This document shows, in pieces, positions 63,979-64,000 of a stretch of 64,000 nucleotides of DNA. This DNA is from Maritalea porphyrae (lineage in GTDB: Bacteria; Pseudomonadota; Alphaproteobacteria; Rhizobiales; Devosiaceae). The stretch lies in the NCBI RefSeq assembly GCF_027213965.1, contig NZ_JAPWGX010000004.1, positions 186,001-250,000 of the forward strand, in the 5' to 3' direction. How positions within the stretch are numbered: position 1 is the stretch's first letter; every line of letters begins with the position of its first letter. A model generated the notes under the pieces. The model worked only from the letters and a program-made list of their open reading frames with translations, did no database searches and was not told the DNA's origin. Both the position numbers and the translations under genes were made by a program.

Positions 63979-64000
63979 ATGAGCGAAGCACTTGCTGTCA
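63979..64000 (+). CDS. Start of a gene cut by the window end
   Basis: ATG at 63979 opens MSEALAV and continues past the window. GGGATGAG lies just upstream and a LacI-type operator 53 bp before. It is probably the first gene of a sugar-use operon divergent from lacI and the ABC ATPase. Identity cannot be determined from seven codons. Confidence 0.45.

Noticed and set aside
1-64000. CRISPR arrays, insertion sequences, prophage or rRNA/tRNA genes
   Set aside because: No spaced direct repeats, transposase or integrase genes, or RNA-gene sequences were recognised on reading.

Overview
The window looks like chromosome of a marine alphaproteobacterium, probably Hyphomicrobiales or Rhodobacterales. 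The pointers are a Na+-translocating NADH:quinone reductase (NQR) operon, TRAP and Ugp/Pot ABC transporters, a respiratory-type reductive dehalogenase, DNA of moderate GC content, and tight operons with ATGA overlaps. The genus cannot be fixed from the sequence alone. I saw no rRNA, tRNA, CRISPR array, insertion sequence or prophage.

Layout. 1-5.1 kb: the 3' end of nagA, a NarL-type two-component pair, and a small divergent operon (DUF4386 membrane protein, zinc-free quinone-reductase-like MDR, MAPEG protein). 5.3-12.2 kb (minus strand): nqrA-B-C-D-E-F, apbE, nqrM (57 codons, found by reading the sequence) and a CBS-pair gene, almost all translationally overlapping. NqrB is short and lacks the flavinylation motif. 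Divergent from nqrA is a pentaheme cytochrome c behind a perfect FNR-type box.

14-19.9 kb: a phosphate block with Pit, a Na+/Pi cotransporter, a small coiled-coil protein, a CPA2 antiporter and polyphosphate kinase 2. 20-30.2 kb: amine metabolism, with a four-gene operon (nitrilase-family hydrolase, Orn/Lys/Arg decarboxylase, ATP-grasp ligase, C45 autoproteolytic acyltransferase/hydrolase) next to a PuuR-like regulator and gabT-gabD. 30.3-38.2 kb: LysR regulator and ugpBAEC, ugpQ and a second Na+/Pi cotransporter, which together could take up glycerol-3-phosphate or its diesters and handle the released phosphate. 38.2-42.2 kb: an Mla/MCE lipid-transport operon with a STAS-MlaE fusion.

42.7-46.4 kb: a MarR regulator with a strong palindromic operator, then a 1072-residue self-sufficient reductive dehalogenase (duplicated B12 domain, two 4Fe-4S clusters, flavin reductase and 2Fe-2S domain), likely for halogenated phenolic compounds. 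46.5-48.3 kb: hpt and an HI0933-type flavoprotein. 48.3-57.1 kb: an RpiR regulator divergent from N-formylglutamate-amidohydrolase-like gene, TRAP transporter (QMP), glutamine-synthetase-like ligase, ALDH and Fe-ADH. I read this as a gamma-glutamylated amino-alcohol catabolic route. 57.3-61.2 kb: a convergent potDABC polyamine-type importer. 61.6-64 kb: a sugar-type ABC ATPase and LacI regulator, with two near-identical palindromic operators before a divergent gene cut by the window end.

The best candidates for undescribed biology are the four-gene amine-conjugate operon (20.0-26.3 kb), the gamma-glutamyl amino-alcohol cluster (48.3-57.1 kb), the NqrB without an FMN-threonine together with the CBS gene in the nqr operon, and the self-sufficient reductive dehalogenase.
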